Program-made: the position numbers and the translations under genes
Part shown: positions 7,123 through 14,975 of the stretch, in pieces
How positions within the stretch are numbered: position 1 is the stretch's first letter
How the letters are laid out: each line of letters begins with the position of its first letter
NCBI GenBank assembly: GCA_938014945.1
Contig: CALLQH010000218.1
Span: forward strand, 1-22,831
DNA length: 22,831 bases
Reading direction: 5' to 3'
Origin: an uncultured bacterium
GTDB lineage: Bacteria > Pseudomonadota > Alphaproteobacteria > SP197
The notes under the pieces: model-generated
Database searches by the model: none
The model's input: the letters and a program-made list of their open reading frames with translations, nothing else
What the model was told of the DNA's origin: nothing

Positions 7123-7721
7123 AGCGCCATCTGGTCGTGCTGGCGCGCCGCCCGCAATGGGGGCGGGTGAAGTCGCGCCTTGCTGCCGACATCGGCGCGG
7201 GCCCCGCCCTGGCCCTCTACAAGCGCCTGCTGGCGCGCACCCTGCGCCGTCTCGCGCGCGATGTGCGCTGGACCACCGTGCTTGCTGCGACGCCCGCGAA
7301 CGAGGCGCGCCGGCCCGGGCGCTGGAGCCGCGGCCTGCCGGTGATCGCGCAGGTGAGGGGCGACATCGGCGAACGCATGGCCGCTGCCATGGCGGCGATG
7401 CCGCCGGGCAAGGTGGTGCTGGTCGGCAGCGACATTCCGGAGATCGGGCGGGGCCACATCGCCGCGGCCTTCCGCGCGCTCGATGATCACGACGCCGTCT
7501 TCGGCCCGGCCCGCGACGGCGGCTTCTGGCTCATCGGCCTTGCCCCCTCGCTGCGCGGAACGCCTCTGTTCGGCAGGGTGCGCTGGTCGAGCGAACATGC
7601 GCTTGCCGATGCGGTGGCGAGCCTGCCGACAGGCAGCCGCATCGCGCGGGTCGCCGTGCTCTGCGACATCGACGACGGGGCCGATCTTGCCCGCTGGCGC
7701 AGGCGGCAAAAGCCTGTCTAG
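7119..7721 (+). CDS. TIGR04282-type glycosyltransferase (DUF2064)
   Basis: This 200-residue protein has a nucleotidyl/glycosyl transferase fold: LVVLARRPQWGRVKSRLAADIG at the N-terminus, VLVGSDIPEIGRGHIAAAF in the middle, then FGPARDGGFWLIGL. These match 'transferase 1, rSAM/selenodomain-associated', the usual partner of the TIGR04283 family. The ATG overlaps the upstream stop as ATGA, so translation is probably coupled and the two proteins made together. The arsenosugar radical SAM enzyme and the arsenite methyltransferase that commonly go with this pair are not in the window. The acceptor sugar or metabolite is therefore unknown. Confidence 0.88.
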   Translation: MKRHLVVLARRPQWGRVKSRLAADIGAGPALALYKRLLARTLRRLARDVRWTTVLAATPANEARRPGRWSRGLPVIAQVRGDIGERMAAAMAAMPPGKVVLVGSDIPEIGRGHIAAAFRALDDHDAVFGPARDGGFWLIGLAPSLRGTPLFGRVRWSSEHALADAVASLPTGSRIARVAVLCDIDDGADLARWRRRQKPV

Positions 7722-7745
7722 GATGGTCCCTCGGGGAGAGGGATC

Positions 7746-7847
7746 ATGACCATTGTTGCCGTCTGCGAAACGTCCGGAGCCTGGGTTCCGGACGGCGCCC
7801 GTGCCGGAAGGTGCGTTGCGCGGCCGATCGGCCGGGCGGTTTCGTGA
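7746..7847 (+). CDS. 33-codon leader ORF overlapping the MFS transporter start
   Basis: A GGGGAGAGG ribosome site (about 7734-7742) precedes an ATG at 7746 at normal spacing. The frame runs 33 codons, starting MTIVAVCETSGAWVPDG, and ends at TGA 7845-7847. Those bases share GTGA with the GTG start of the transporter. Such a four-base overlap is a standard sign of translational coupling. The peptide has no recognisable family and may simply be a leader whose translation controls the transporter. An 8-bp hairpin lies inside it. It could be chance, since the evidence is the ribosome site and overlap only. Confidence 0.4.
   Translation: MTIVAVCETSGAWVPDGARAGRCVARPIGRAVS
7771..7794. other. Perfect 8-bp stem-loop inside the MFS leader
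   Basis: CGTCCGGA (7771-7778) and TCCGGACG (7787-7794) are perfect inverted repeats around an 8-base loop. No T-run follows, so a classical terminator is unlikely. Lying within the short leader ORF, it would be opened by a translating ribosome, which suits attenuation or control of access to the transporter start 50 bases further on. Confidence 0.5.
7821..7834. promoter_or_regulatory. 14-bp perfect palindrome just before the MFS start
   Basis: CGGCCGATCGGCCG reads the same on both strands and ends 9 bases before the GTG at 7844. It could be an operator half-site pair, or could fold over the start region. Palindromes of G and C are common in this genome, so functional meaning is uncertain. 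Confidence 0.3.
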
Positions 7848-9106
7848 CCGCGCGGCCTGAATCGGTTGCCGACGGCTTTTCGGCCTGGCGCATCGCCATC
7901 GGTTCTACCCTGCTGGTCTCCTTCGGCATGGGCGTGGAATACATGCTGTGGGCGAACCTGCGCACCATCGCCGACGACATGTCCTGGCCGCGCTGGATTC
8001 CCTCAGCCGCCTACGCCATGGAGATGATCGGCACGGGCATCGGCGGCATCCTGATGGGCCGCCTGGCCGACAAGATCGGCACCGTGCCGGTGGTCCTGAT
8101 CGGGGCGATGATGATTCCCTCCGGCGCGCTGGCGGCGAGCCATGTCACGGAAGCCTGGCAGTTCTGCCTGGTCTTCGGCGTGATGATCGGGTTCCTGGGC
8201 AACGCCACCCTCTTTGCCCCGCTGATGGCCAATGCGACACGCTGGTTCAACCGGCGCATGGGCCTGGCCGTCGCCATCGTCGCTTCCGGCCAGGGCATCG
8301 CGGGCGCCATCTGGCCGCAGATCTTCGAGCAGATGACGGCGGTGCTGGGCTGGCGCCAGACCCTGATGCTCTACGGCATCTTCGCCATGATCGTCATGCC
8401 GCCCATGCTGCTGCTGCTGCGCGGCAAGCCGCCGGGCTGGGACGCCATGGGTGCCGAGCGCAAGGCGATGCGCGACGGCGGCGGCCGTTTCGGCTCGCTG
8501 GCTGAGAACCTGCCCCAGATCATGCTCTGCATGGCGATCTTCTGCTGCTGCGTCGCCATGGCGATGCCGCTGCTCCACATCGCCGCCCACACCCAGGACA
8601 TCGGCTATGCCAGCCACGACGGCGCCATCCTGCTGTCGGTCATCATGGCGATCTCCTTCGTCGGACGCCTTGGCGTGGGCGCGCTTGCCGATGTCATCGG
8701 CGGCTTCCGCGCCATGATCATCGCCTCGGGCCTGCAGGCCGCCGGCCTGCTGTTCTTCTTCCCCTTCGACGGCATCGTGCCGCTCTACATCGGCGCGGTG
8801 ATGTTCGGCCTGGGCTTTGGCGGACTGGTGCCGATCTACGCGGTGGTGCTGCGCTCGATCTATCCGGCTCACACCATGGGCTGGCGCGTCGGCGCGATCC
8901 TGCTGTTCGGCGCGGTCGGCATGGCGGTGGGCGGACAGTCGGCGGGCGCCCTCTTCGACTGGCTGGGCAGCTACCGCGTCGCCTTCGGCATCGGCTTCAC
9001 GTTCAACCTCGCCAACCTGGCGCTGGTGCTCAGCGTCTGGCGCCTGACCGGCGGCGGTAGGAAGCGCCTGATCGGGACGGCACCCGTCGCTGCCGGATCG
9101 GACTGA
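7844..9106 (+). CDS. Major facilitator superfamily transporter
   Basis: This roughly 420-residue inner-membrane transporter has about 12 hydrophobic segments in two halves. The motif A-like loop GGILMGRLADKIG follows segment 2, and a second copy, VGRLGVGALADVIGG, lies at the equivalent place in the second half. The general pattern resembles oxalate/formate or monocarboxylate-type MFS carriers, but no substrate can be assigned. The frame is open from a GTG at 7811. The GTG at 7844 is preferred because it overlaps the stop of a 33-codon ORF with a strong ribosome site, and GGGCGG lies 4 bases before it. It converges on the dioxygenase gene with 7 bases between stops. Confidence 0.88.
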   Translation: MTARPESVADGFSAWRIAIGSTLLVSFGMGVEYMLWANLRTIADDMSWPRWIPSAAYAMEMIGTGIGGILMGRLADKIGTVPVVLIGAMMIPSGALAASHVTEAWQFCLVFGVMIGFLGNATLFAPLMANATRWFNRRMGLAVAIVASGQGIAGAIWPQIFEQMTAVLGWRQTLMLYGIFAMIVMPPMLLLLRGKPPGWDAMGAERKAMRDGGGRFGSLAENLPQIMLCMAIFCCCVAMAMPLLHIAAHTQDIGYASHDGAILLSVIMAISFVGRLGVGALADVIGGFRAMIIASGLQAAGLLFFFPFDGIVPLYIGAVMFGLGFGGLVPIYAVVLRSIYPAHTMGWRVGAILLFGAVGMAVGGQSAGALFDWLGSYRVAFGIGFTFNLANLALVLSVWRLTGGGRKRLIGTAPVAAGSD

Positions 9107-9113
9107 GGCCGCA

Positions 9114-9947
9114 TCAGGCCAGGGGTGTTGCGTCCGAGAGCCTGCGGAACCAGTGGAGCGGCGTGCGCGGCGCTGCGCCGTCGGCGTTGGGCGCGCCGAG
9201 GCCCTCGCGCAGGTCTTTGCTATCGACGCTGCGCACCTCGAAGCTGAAGCGCACCATGCCGGTCGTGTTGATCGTGCCCGCGTGCAGGTGTGCGCCGGAG
9301 AACGCCATGATGTCGCCGACCTCCACGATGGCCGGCCGGCCCGGGCCCAGCGCCTCCGGCGCGGTCGCGCGCGGCAGCAGGGGATAGCTCGTCTCGCCGC
9401 GCCTGCGCGAGGCGATCAGCGCATCGTAGTCCCAGTCGCCGCTGGTGTTGGGCACGGCGCGGTCGAACAGGCCAGGCCAGAAGGCGACCGTGCGGCCGGG
9501 ATCGAGCGGCCAGAGCGGCGCCCACCAGTTGACCTGGGCCATGACGTTGGAGCCCCAGGTATCGCGGTGGGGCGGCAGGGTCATGGGCCGCCGGCCGTCG
9601 AGATCGCCGCCGGAGACCTGGATGCGCAGGCGCAAACGGTCGCGGTGAGTCGTTGCCGGATCGGCGCCCAGCGCCACCAGCACGCCGTCGAGCCGGCACG
9701 CGAGATCGCGGTCGCCCTCGACTGTTTCGGTGAGCGTCTCGCAGCGGCGGGTGAGTTCCTCGCGGTTGAGAAACCGCTGCGCGAGCGGCGGCTCGTGGGG
9801 CGCGAACACCGCCTCGGCACGCTGGCGCACATCGGCGACGAAGGCCGCCGTCTCGGGCACGCCACGGAAGACCAGGATGTCGCCGGCAAACAAGCGCTCG
9901 CGCGCGGCGCTGTCGAAACGCGTGCAGGGCGTGGGCGACAGGATCAC
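9114..9947 (-). CDS. Fe(II)/2-oxoglutarate dioxygenase-like protein (PhyH-like)
   Basis: This 277-residue protein has the metal triad pattern of Fe(II)/2-oxoglutarate oxygenases. H127 and D129 lie in LPPHRDTWGSN, and a distal histidine lies in FSGAHLHAGTINTTG (H220 or H222). R233 or R239 follows in the place that would bind 2-oxoglutarate. The phytanoyl-CoA dioxygenase group has this layout; the substrate is not predictable. Start: the GTG at 9947 shares GTGA with the stop of the acyl-CoA synthetase gene, indicating coupling; the longer reading to 10079 would overlap that gene by over 130 bases. A dioxygenase acting on the acyl-CoA made by its partner is an attractive inference but not shown. 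Confidence 0.78.
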   Translation of the reverse strand: MILSPTPCTRFDSAARERLFAGDILVFRGVPETAAFVADVRQRAEAVFAPHEPPLAQRFLNREELTRRCETLTETVEGDRDLACRLDGVLVALGADPATTHRDRLRLRIQVSGGDLDGRRPMTLPPHRDTWGSNVMAQVNWWAPLWPLDPGRTVAFWPGLFDRAVPNTSGDWDYDALIASRRRGETSYPLLPRATAPEALGPGRPAIVEVGDIMAFSGAHLHAGTINTTGMVRFSFEVRSVDSKDLREGLGAPNADGAAPRTPLHWFRRLSDATPLA

Positions 9948-11509
9948 GTTGCGGCCTGCTCCGGCCAGTACCTGTCCCGCAAATCGCGGCGCAGCACCTT
10001 GCCGACCGCCGAGCGGGGCATCTCGTCGACGAAGTCGAAGGACTTCGGGCACTTGTAGTCGGCGATTTTCTCGCGGCACAGGGCGGTCAGTTCGGCGATC
10101 AGCGCCTCATCTCCGGCAAAGCCCTCGTTGAGCTGGATCACCGCCTTCACCTCCTCGCCCCAGCGCGCGCTCGGCACGCCGACGCAGGCGGCTTCCTTGA
10201 CGGCGGGATGGCCGTTCAGCACCGCGTCGATCTCGGCGGGGTAGATGTTGACGCCGCCGGAGATCACCGTGTCGGCGCTCCGCCCGGTCAGGTAGAGGTA
10301 ACCGTCGGCATCGACGCGGCCCATGTCGCCCATGGTGAAGAACTCGCCGCGCCGCCCCTGCGCCGTCTTCTCGGGCGCCTTGTGATAGACGAAACGGTCG
10401 CTCTCGGGCGGCTTCAGATAGACAAGGCCGGTCTCGCCCGTGGGCTGCTCCTCGCCCTCCTCGGTGAGGATGCGGATCTCCACGCCCTCCACCGGCCTGC
10501 CGGTGCAGCCGGGATGGCTCTGCCAGTCGGCGGGACTGGAAAACACAAGCCCGCCCTCGGTGCCGCCGAAGAACTCGTGCAGGATCGGGCCGAGCCAGGC
10601 GATGGCGCGGTCCTTCAGTTCGCGCGAGCAGGGTGCCGAGCCGTGCAGCATCCAGCGCAGGCTGGAGATGTCGTGGGCATCGCGGACTTCCGCCGGCAGG
10701 TCCAGCATGCGCTGCAGCATCACCGGCACGACATGGCTGTGGGTGACGCGGTGGCGTGCGATCAGCGCCAGCATCTCTTCCGCATCGAAGCGGTCCATCA
10801 GGTAGAGGCCGACCCCCTGGTTCAGCGGCCACCAGACGCTGAGGCCGATGGGTGCGGCGTGATAGAGCGGGCTGGGATTGAGGAAGAGGTCGCTTTCGGG
10901 GCGGAAGCCGGCCGAGGCAGTCAGCGGTGGGATCAGCGGCACCTTGCGGTGGCCCAGGAACCGCACGCCCTTGGGCCGCCCCGTGGTGCCCGAGGTGTAG
11001 AGCATCCGGCTGCCCAGTTCCGGATCGGGGATGTCGTCGCCCGATTCCGCGGCGATGGCGCTCTCCAGGTCGTCGAAACCGGGGATCGCGCCGTCGAAGG
11101 AAAGGCAGGCCTCCAGCGCGGGTGCGGCCGCGCGGGAGGCGAGCGCGGCATCGGCAAAGCGGGCCTGTGCAATCAGCGCGCGGGCATCGCAGTCCTCCAC
11201 GACATAGGCGACCTCGTCGGGCTTGAGATGCCAGTTGACCGGCGTCAGGCGCAGGCCCGCGCGCATGGCCGCGAAGGTCACCTCGACGAACTCCGGCCGG
11301 TTGCCCGCCAGCAGGGCGACCGCATCGCCCGCCTTCAGGCCGGCGCGGCGCAGCACGCGCACGATGGCGTTGCAGCGGGCATTGAAGGTCGCAAAGTCGC
11401 GCTCGCCGTGGGGCGAAAGCAGCGCCGGGCGTGTCGGCGCATCGCGCGCGATCAGCGCGATCGTCATGCCGGTGCGTGCGGCCTCGGCCGCCGTCAGGGT
11501 GGTGGCCAC
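9944..11509 (-). CDS. AMP-forming acyl-CoA synthetase (ANL superfamily)
   Basis: This 521-residue adenylate-forming enzyme activates a carboxylic acid with ATP and transfers it to CoA. Core motifs are all present: P-loop YTSGTTGRPKGV (171-182), FFGGTEGG, the hinge-region MGDMGRVDADGYLYLTGR, SGGVNIYPAEID and the C-terminal catalytic lysine K504 in RSAVGKVLRR. The specific acid cannot be told from sequence; the layout resembles medium/long-chain or aryl acyl-CoA ligases. The start used is GTG at 11509, 7 bases after the moaB stop; an ATG at 11467 (residue 15) is an alternative. The 3' end overlaps the dioxygenase start by 4 bases, so the two are likely made together. Confidence 0.93.
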   Translation of the reverse strand: MATTLTAAEAARTGMTIALIARDAPTRPALLSPHGERDFATFNARCNAIVRVLRRAGLKAGDAVALLAGNRPEFVEVTFAAMRAGLRLTPVNWHLKPDEVAYVVEDCDARALIAQARFADAALASRAAAPALEACLSFDGAIPGFDDLESAIAAESGDDIPDPELGSRMLYTSGTTGRPKGVRFLGHRKVPLIPPLTASAGFRPESDLFLNPSPLYHAAPIGLSVWWPLNQGVGLYLMDRFDAEEMLALIARHRVTHSHVVPVMLQRMLDLPAEVRDAHDISSLRWMLHGSAPCSRELKDRAIAWLGPILHEFFGGTEGGLVFSSPADWQSHPGCTGRPVEGVEIRILTEEGEEQPTGETGLVYLKPPESDRFVYHKAPEKTAQGRRGEFFTMGDMGRVDADGYLYLTGRSADTVISGGVNIYPAEIDAVLNGHPAVKEAACVGVPSARWGEEVKAVIQLNEGFAGDEALIAELTALCREKIADYKCPKSFDFVDEMPRSAVGKVLRRDLRDRYWPEQAAT

Positions 11510-11516
11510 GGCCGGA

Positions 11517-12068
11517 CTACTTGCGCGGCGTTGCGCGGCCGGTTTCGGTCAGGCGCGGCATCAGCTCGACGAAGTTGCAGGGCCGGAAGCGGTAGTCGAG
11601 CTGATGGACCAGGATGTCGTCCCAGGCGTCCTTGCAGGCGCCGGGCGAGCCGGGCAGGGCGAAGAGATAGGTGCCCCCGGCGACGCCCGCCGTGGCGCGC
11701 GACTGCACGGTGGAGGTGCCGATCTTGGCGTAGGAGAGCCAGCGGAAGAGCTCGCCGAAGCCGGGGATGAACTTCTCATAGACCCGTTCGAAGGCTTCCG
11801 GGGTCACGTCGCGCCCGGTGACGCCGGTGCCGCCCGTGGCGATCACCACGTCGACCTCCGGGTCGGCGACCCATGCCCGCAGAACCTCTTCGATCCGGTC
11901 GGCGTCGTCCTCCACGATGCGGCGTGCGGCCAGGGTGTGGCCGGCGGCCTGCAGGCGTTCCACCAGCACGGTGCCCGAACGGTCGTCGGCTTCTGTGCGG
12001 GTATCGGAAACGGTGAGGACTGCGATCTGGACGGGAAGGAAGGGCTTGGTTTCGTCAATTCCGGGCAA
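11517..12068 (-). CDS. moaB: Molybdenum cofactor biosynthesis protein B
   Basis: This 183-residue MogA/MoaB-fold protein adenylylates molybdopterin before molybdenum insertion. Motifs are IAVLTVSDTR (15-24), ATGGTGVTGRDVTPEAF (77-93) and the MPT-binding LPGSPGACKDAWDDIL (138-153). No ATG fits. A TTG at 12068 gives a start MPGIDETKPFLPVQIAV that matches the usual beginning of alphaproteobacterial MoaB as I remember it. AGGAG lies 10 bases before it. This start overlaps the end of the lytic transglycosylase gene by 14 bases. No other Moco gene is nearby. Confidence 0.9.
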   Translation of the reverse strand: MPGIDETKPFLPVQIAVLTVSDTRTEADDRSGTVLVERLQAAGHTLAARRIVEDDADRIEEVLRAWVADPEVDVVIATGGTGVTGRDVTPEAFERVYEKFIPGFGELFRWLSYAKIGTSTVQSRATAGVAGGTYLFALPGSPGACKDAWDDILVHQLDYRFRPCNFVELMPRLTETGRATPRK

Positions 12069-14004
12069 GGCTGGTGATCTCCTGATCGGGGTAAAGGGGC
12101 CATGCGCCCGATGCGACCATGTCGAGCGTGGGCGTCGAGGCGCCCAGCCGCAGATGATACATCCAGTAGTTTGCCATGACCCGCTCGACGAAGAAGCGGG
12201 TTTCGCGCGAGGGGATGCTTTCGATGAAGAGCAGGGGGTCGGCCGCCGAACCTTCGACCGAAAGCCAGCGCTGCAGGTTGCCCGGCCCCGCGTTGTAGGC
12301 CACCAGCACGAAGAACAGGTTGCCGCGGATGGCCTCGCTCTCCAGCAGATAACCGACATAATCCTGGGCCAGGCCCAGGGCGATGCGCGGATCGTTGAGC
12401 AGGTTGCGCTTGGCACCGAGGTAGCCGTTGTCGCCGCTGATATAGGCGGCCGTCGCGGGCATGATCTGCATCGGTCCGCGCGCCCCGGCATCGCTGCGCG
12501 AAAAGGCGTAGAAGCCGGATTCGCGGCGCATGATGGCGTAGAGCAGGGCGGGGTCGACCTCGAAGCCGTCGCGCGGCTCCCAGGGCGGCAGCGGGTAGAG
12601 CGCGGCGTCGTAACGCTCGGCATAACCGCGCAGCAGTTCGCCGCCCAGGCGGTACTGCGTGGCGGGCAGGCCCAGTTCCCCCGACAGACGCAGCAGGGCG
12701 AGCGCCAGGGCGGGCTGGCTGCCGGCGCTGACGCGGTTGAACTCGCCGTCGGCGCGGTGCTGCTGCCCGGCCTCGACCAGGGCCACGGCGCGGCGCACCT
12801 CCGGCAGGCTGCCCAGGGTGGCGCGCTCGTCGTCGGTCAGGCGCGGCAGGGTCTCGTCGAACGAGAGATAGGTGCCCAGTGCCCGGCGCGCGAGCAGGCC
12901 GTAGAAGCTGTAGGGATAGGTCGCGGCGATCTGCAGATAGGGCCGCACCTTTTCCGGGCGGCCGTTGAGCAGGTTGAGGCGGGCGGCCCAGTAGGCGCCA
13001 GCGATCACCAGGTCGCGGTCGGTGGGGCCGGCGGCCAGGATCTCGAAGGCCTGACGGGCGCCGTCGTAATCGTCCTGGCGGAACGAGGCCAGGCCCGCGA
13101 TCCAGCCGGCCAGCGGCGCGTCGGGGCCGCTGCGCTCCAGCGCGGGCAAGGCAAGGGCAAGTGCCGCCTCGTCCTCGCCCGCGACGAAATAGCCCTGGGC
13201 GACCTCGGCGGCCATGCGGTCCTGGGTCAGCGGATCGGCAAGGTCGAGGAAGGCGCCGCCGGCAATGCGGCGGGCGGCTTCGGCATTGTGGCCCGCGCGG
13301 ATGTCGCGGCGCACGTTGCGCACGATCTGGTTGAGCTGGTCGCGCTGGGCGTTGTTGAGGTGCGACCAGTCGAAGTCCTGGCTCTGCACGCTCGCCGGGG
13401 TCAGTTCGACCTCGCCGATGAAACGGTCGAAGGTGCCGTCCTGGGGCGCGCGGGGGCCGCTGGCGCCCTCGGGCCTGCGCTTGACCGCCAGGGCATAGAT
13501 GCGCGGCGCGTCGGGCAGGTCGGCATACTTGTCCATCCAGGCCGAAAGTTCGGACCATGAGGAACGCCAGCCGGTGGGGTGCAGGTAACGCTGGGCCAGG
13601 ACATGGCCCATCAGGATGGGATCGTCGATCTCGGCGATCAGGCGGTCGGCGCTTGCCCAGTCGGCATTGGCCTGGACCGTGAAGATGCGGCTGTAGCGCT
13701 GCGCATCCTCGGGCGAGAGCACATGGTAGAGGCTGTCGATGGGCACCTGCGGGCGCGCCTCGGGCAGGGGCAGCAGATCGTCTTCGGCAGCGGGATCCTC
13801 GGGGCGCAGGTTGTCCGGAATGGTCGCGGCCACCTGGATGCCGCGGTCGGCGCCGTCTTCGGCGGCGGCCAGATCGGGGCGTTCGGCGGGAACCGGCGGC
13901 ATGTCCTCGGCCGCGCGCAGGGCGGTGCCGCAGCACAGCGCCAGCACGCAGCCAAAGGCCACGGTGCGCCATGGGCGCCATCCGGTTCCACGTCCGACGG
14001 TCAT
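12055..14004 (-). CDS. Secreted Slt-type lytic transglycosylase
   Basis: This roughly 649-residue periplasmic murein hydrolase cleaves the MurNAc-GlcNAc bond to leave 1,6-anhydroMurNAc. An N-terminal signal sequence (basic start, then VAFGCVLALCCGTALRA) is followed by a long helical superhelix typical of Slt70. The catalytic domain at the C-terminus has the acid glutamate near residue 495 in MRRESGFYAFSRSDAG, then GPMQIMPATAAYI, VAYNAGPGNLQRW and ESIPSRETRFFVERVMANY. ATG 14004 is preferred over ATG 14025: the promoter at 14040-14068 would leave only about 8 untranslated bases for the longer form, and GGAG precedes 14004. The gene's end overlaps moaB by 14 bases. Confidence 0.93.
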   Translation of the reverse strand: MTVGRGTGWRPWRTVAFGCVLALCCGTALRAAEDMPPVPAERPDLAAAEDGADRGIQVAATIPDNLRPEDPAAEDDLLPLPEARPQVPIDSLYHVLSPEDAQRYSRIFTVQANADWASADRLIAEIDDPILMGHVLAQRYLHPTGWRSSWSELSAWMDKYADLPDAPRIYALAVKRRPEGASGPRAPQDGTFDRFIGEVELTPASVQSQDFDWSHLNNAQRDQLNQIVRNVRRDIRAGHNAEAARRIAGGAFLDLADPLTQDRMAAEVAQGYFVAGEDEAALALALPALERSGPDAPLAGWIAGLASFRQDDYDGARQAFEILAAGPTDRDLVIAGAYWAARLNLLNGRPEKVRPYLQIAATYPYSFYGLLARRALGTYLSFDETLPRLTDDERATLGSLPEVRRAVALVEAGQQHRADGEFNRVSAGSQPALALALLRLSGELGLPATQYRLGGELLRGYAERYDAALYPLPPWEPRDGFEVDPALLYAIMRRESGFYAFSRSDAGARGPMQIMPATAAYISGDNGYLGAKRNLLNDPRIALGLAQDYVGYLLESEAIRGNLFFVLVAYNAGPGNLQRWLSVEGSAADPLLFIESIPSRETRFFVERVMANYWMYHLRLGASTPTLDMVASGAWPLYPDQEITSLARN

Positions 14005-14039
14005 GAAGGCAGCCGCTCCGGTCATCCCCGAGGGGCGGG

Positions 14040-14068
14040 GTTATAGGCAATCACCCCCGGTGCGACAA
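14040..14068 (-). promoter_or_regulatory. Sigma70-like promoter of the lytic transglycosylase gene
   Basis: Read leftward, TTGTCG (14063-14068) is separated by exactly 17 bases from TATAAC (14040-14045). These match 4 of 6 and 5 of 6 of the consensus boxes. Transcription should begin near 14033, a short distance before the start codon. It could also drive moaB, the acyl-CoA synthetase and the dioxygenase, which follow without a clear gap. Confidence 0.6.
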
Positions 14069-14084
14069 CTTGACCGCCGGAGTG

Positions 14085-14921
14085 TCAGGATTCCGGGCGA
14101 GTCGCGGCGGGCGCCACGCCCATGGCGTCGAGCCTGGCGCGAATCGCCAGCAGATCGCGCCAGGCCTCCTTCTTGCGCAGCGGCTGGCGCAGCAGGAAAG
14201 CGGGATGGAAGATCGCGGTTGCCGGAACCGCCTCGCGGCCCTCGCGCTCGAAGCTGAACCAGCGGCCGCGCAGCCGGGTGATGCCCTCGCTTCTGTCGAG
14301 CATGGCCTTGGCCGCGCTGCCGCCGACATAGACCAGCATCGCAGGCGCGATCAGCTCCACCTGGCGTTCCAGGAAGGGCAGGCAGGTGGCGATCTCCTCG
14401 GGCGTGGGCGTGCGGTTGCCCGGCGGGCGCCAGTAGAGCGTGTTGGTGATGTAGACGCTCTCGCGGTCCAGCCCGATCGAGCCAAGCATCTTGTCGAGCA
14501 GCTGCCCGGCGGGGCCGACGAAGGGTTTGCCCTGGCGGTCCTCCTCCTTGCCCGGGGCCTCGCCGATCAGCATGACCCGCGCCCTGGGGTTGCCGTCGAA
14601 GACGCAGGTGGTGGTCGCCGTGCGTTTCAGGGCGCAGCCCTCGAAGGCCGCGATGGCGGCGACGAGATCCTCGATGGTCGCGGCGTTGGCGGCGGCCTGG
14701 CGGGCCTCGTCCATGGCGACTGCGGGGCTGGCATGCACGGGTGCGCTGCGCGGTCCCGGCGGCAGTTCGACCGGTGCGCGCGGGCGCGGCGCTTCGGCGA
14801 CGGCGGCGGGTGCCGCGACGGCCGCGAAACGGTCGACCGGCTCGGGCGCGACGGTCTCGTCGACGCCGATCTCGGCATACCATTCCAGAAGGGCCACCAG
14901 GGCGGCGCGGTCGTTCATCAT
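14085..14921 (-). CDS. Uracil-DNA glycosylase, family-4-like
   Basis: This roughly 278-residue enzyme removes uracil from DNA. Motif A is GEAPGKEEDRQGKPFVGPAG from residue 120, followed by VYITNTLYWRPPGNRTPTPEE and the late motif HPAFLLR (239-245). The first 70 residues are an Ala/Pro-rich linker after a short helix (ALVALLEWYAEIGVDE) that recalls alphaproteobacterial homologues. Of the four cysteines that bind the Fe-S cluster in classical family 4, only the equivalents at C96 and C180 are seen; F93 and L196 occupy the other two places. UdgX is excluded because the KRRIH insert is absent. The start used is the first of two ATG codons at 14916-14921; an upstream in-frame ATG at 14990 is unlikely. 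Confidence 0.9.
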   Translation of the reverse strand: MMNDRAALVALLEWYAEIGVDETVAPEPVDRFAAVAAPAAVAEAPRPRAPVELPPGPRSAPVHASPAVAMDEARQAAANAATIEDLVAAIAAFEGCALKRTATTTCVFDGNPRARVMLIGEAPGKEEDRQGKPFVGPAGQLLDKMLGSIGLDRESVYITNTLYWRPPGNRTPTPEEIATCLPFLERQVELIAPAMLVYVGGSAAKAMLDRSEGITRLRGRWFSFEREGREAVPATAIFHPAFLLRQPLRKKEAWRDLLAIRARLDAMGVAPAATRPES

Positions 14922-14975
14922 GGGCCTGAGCCTAGAACAGATCGCATCCGGTGCGTGAATCCGCTCCGGGCGGAA

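Noticed and set aside
11843..14050. Alternative minus-strand frame over the lytic transglycosylase
   Set aside because: The Slt catalytic motifs, signal peptide and promoter all support the other frame.
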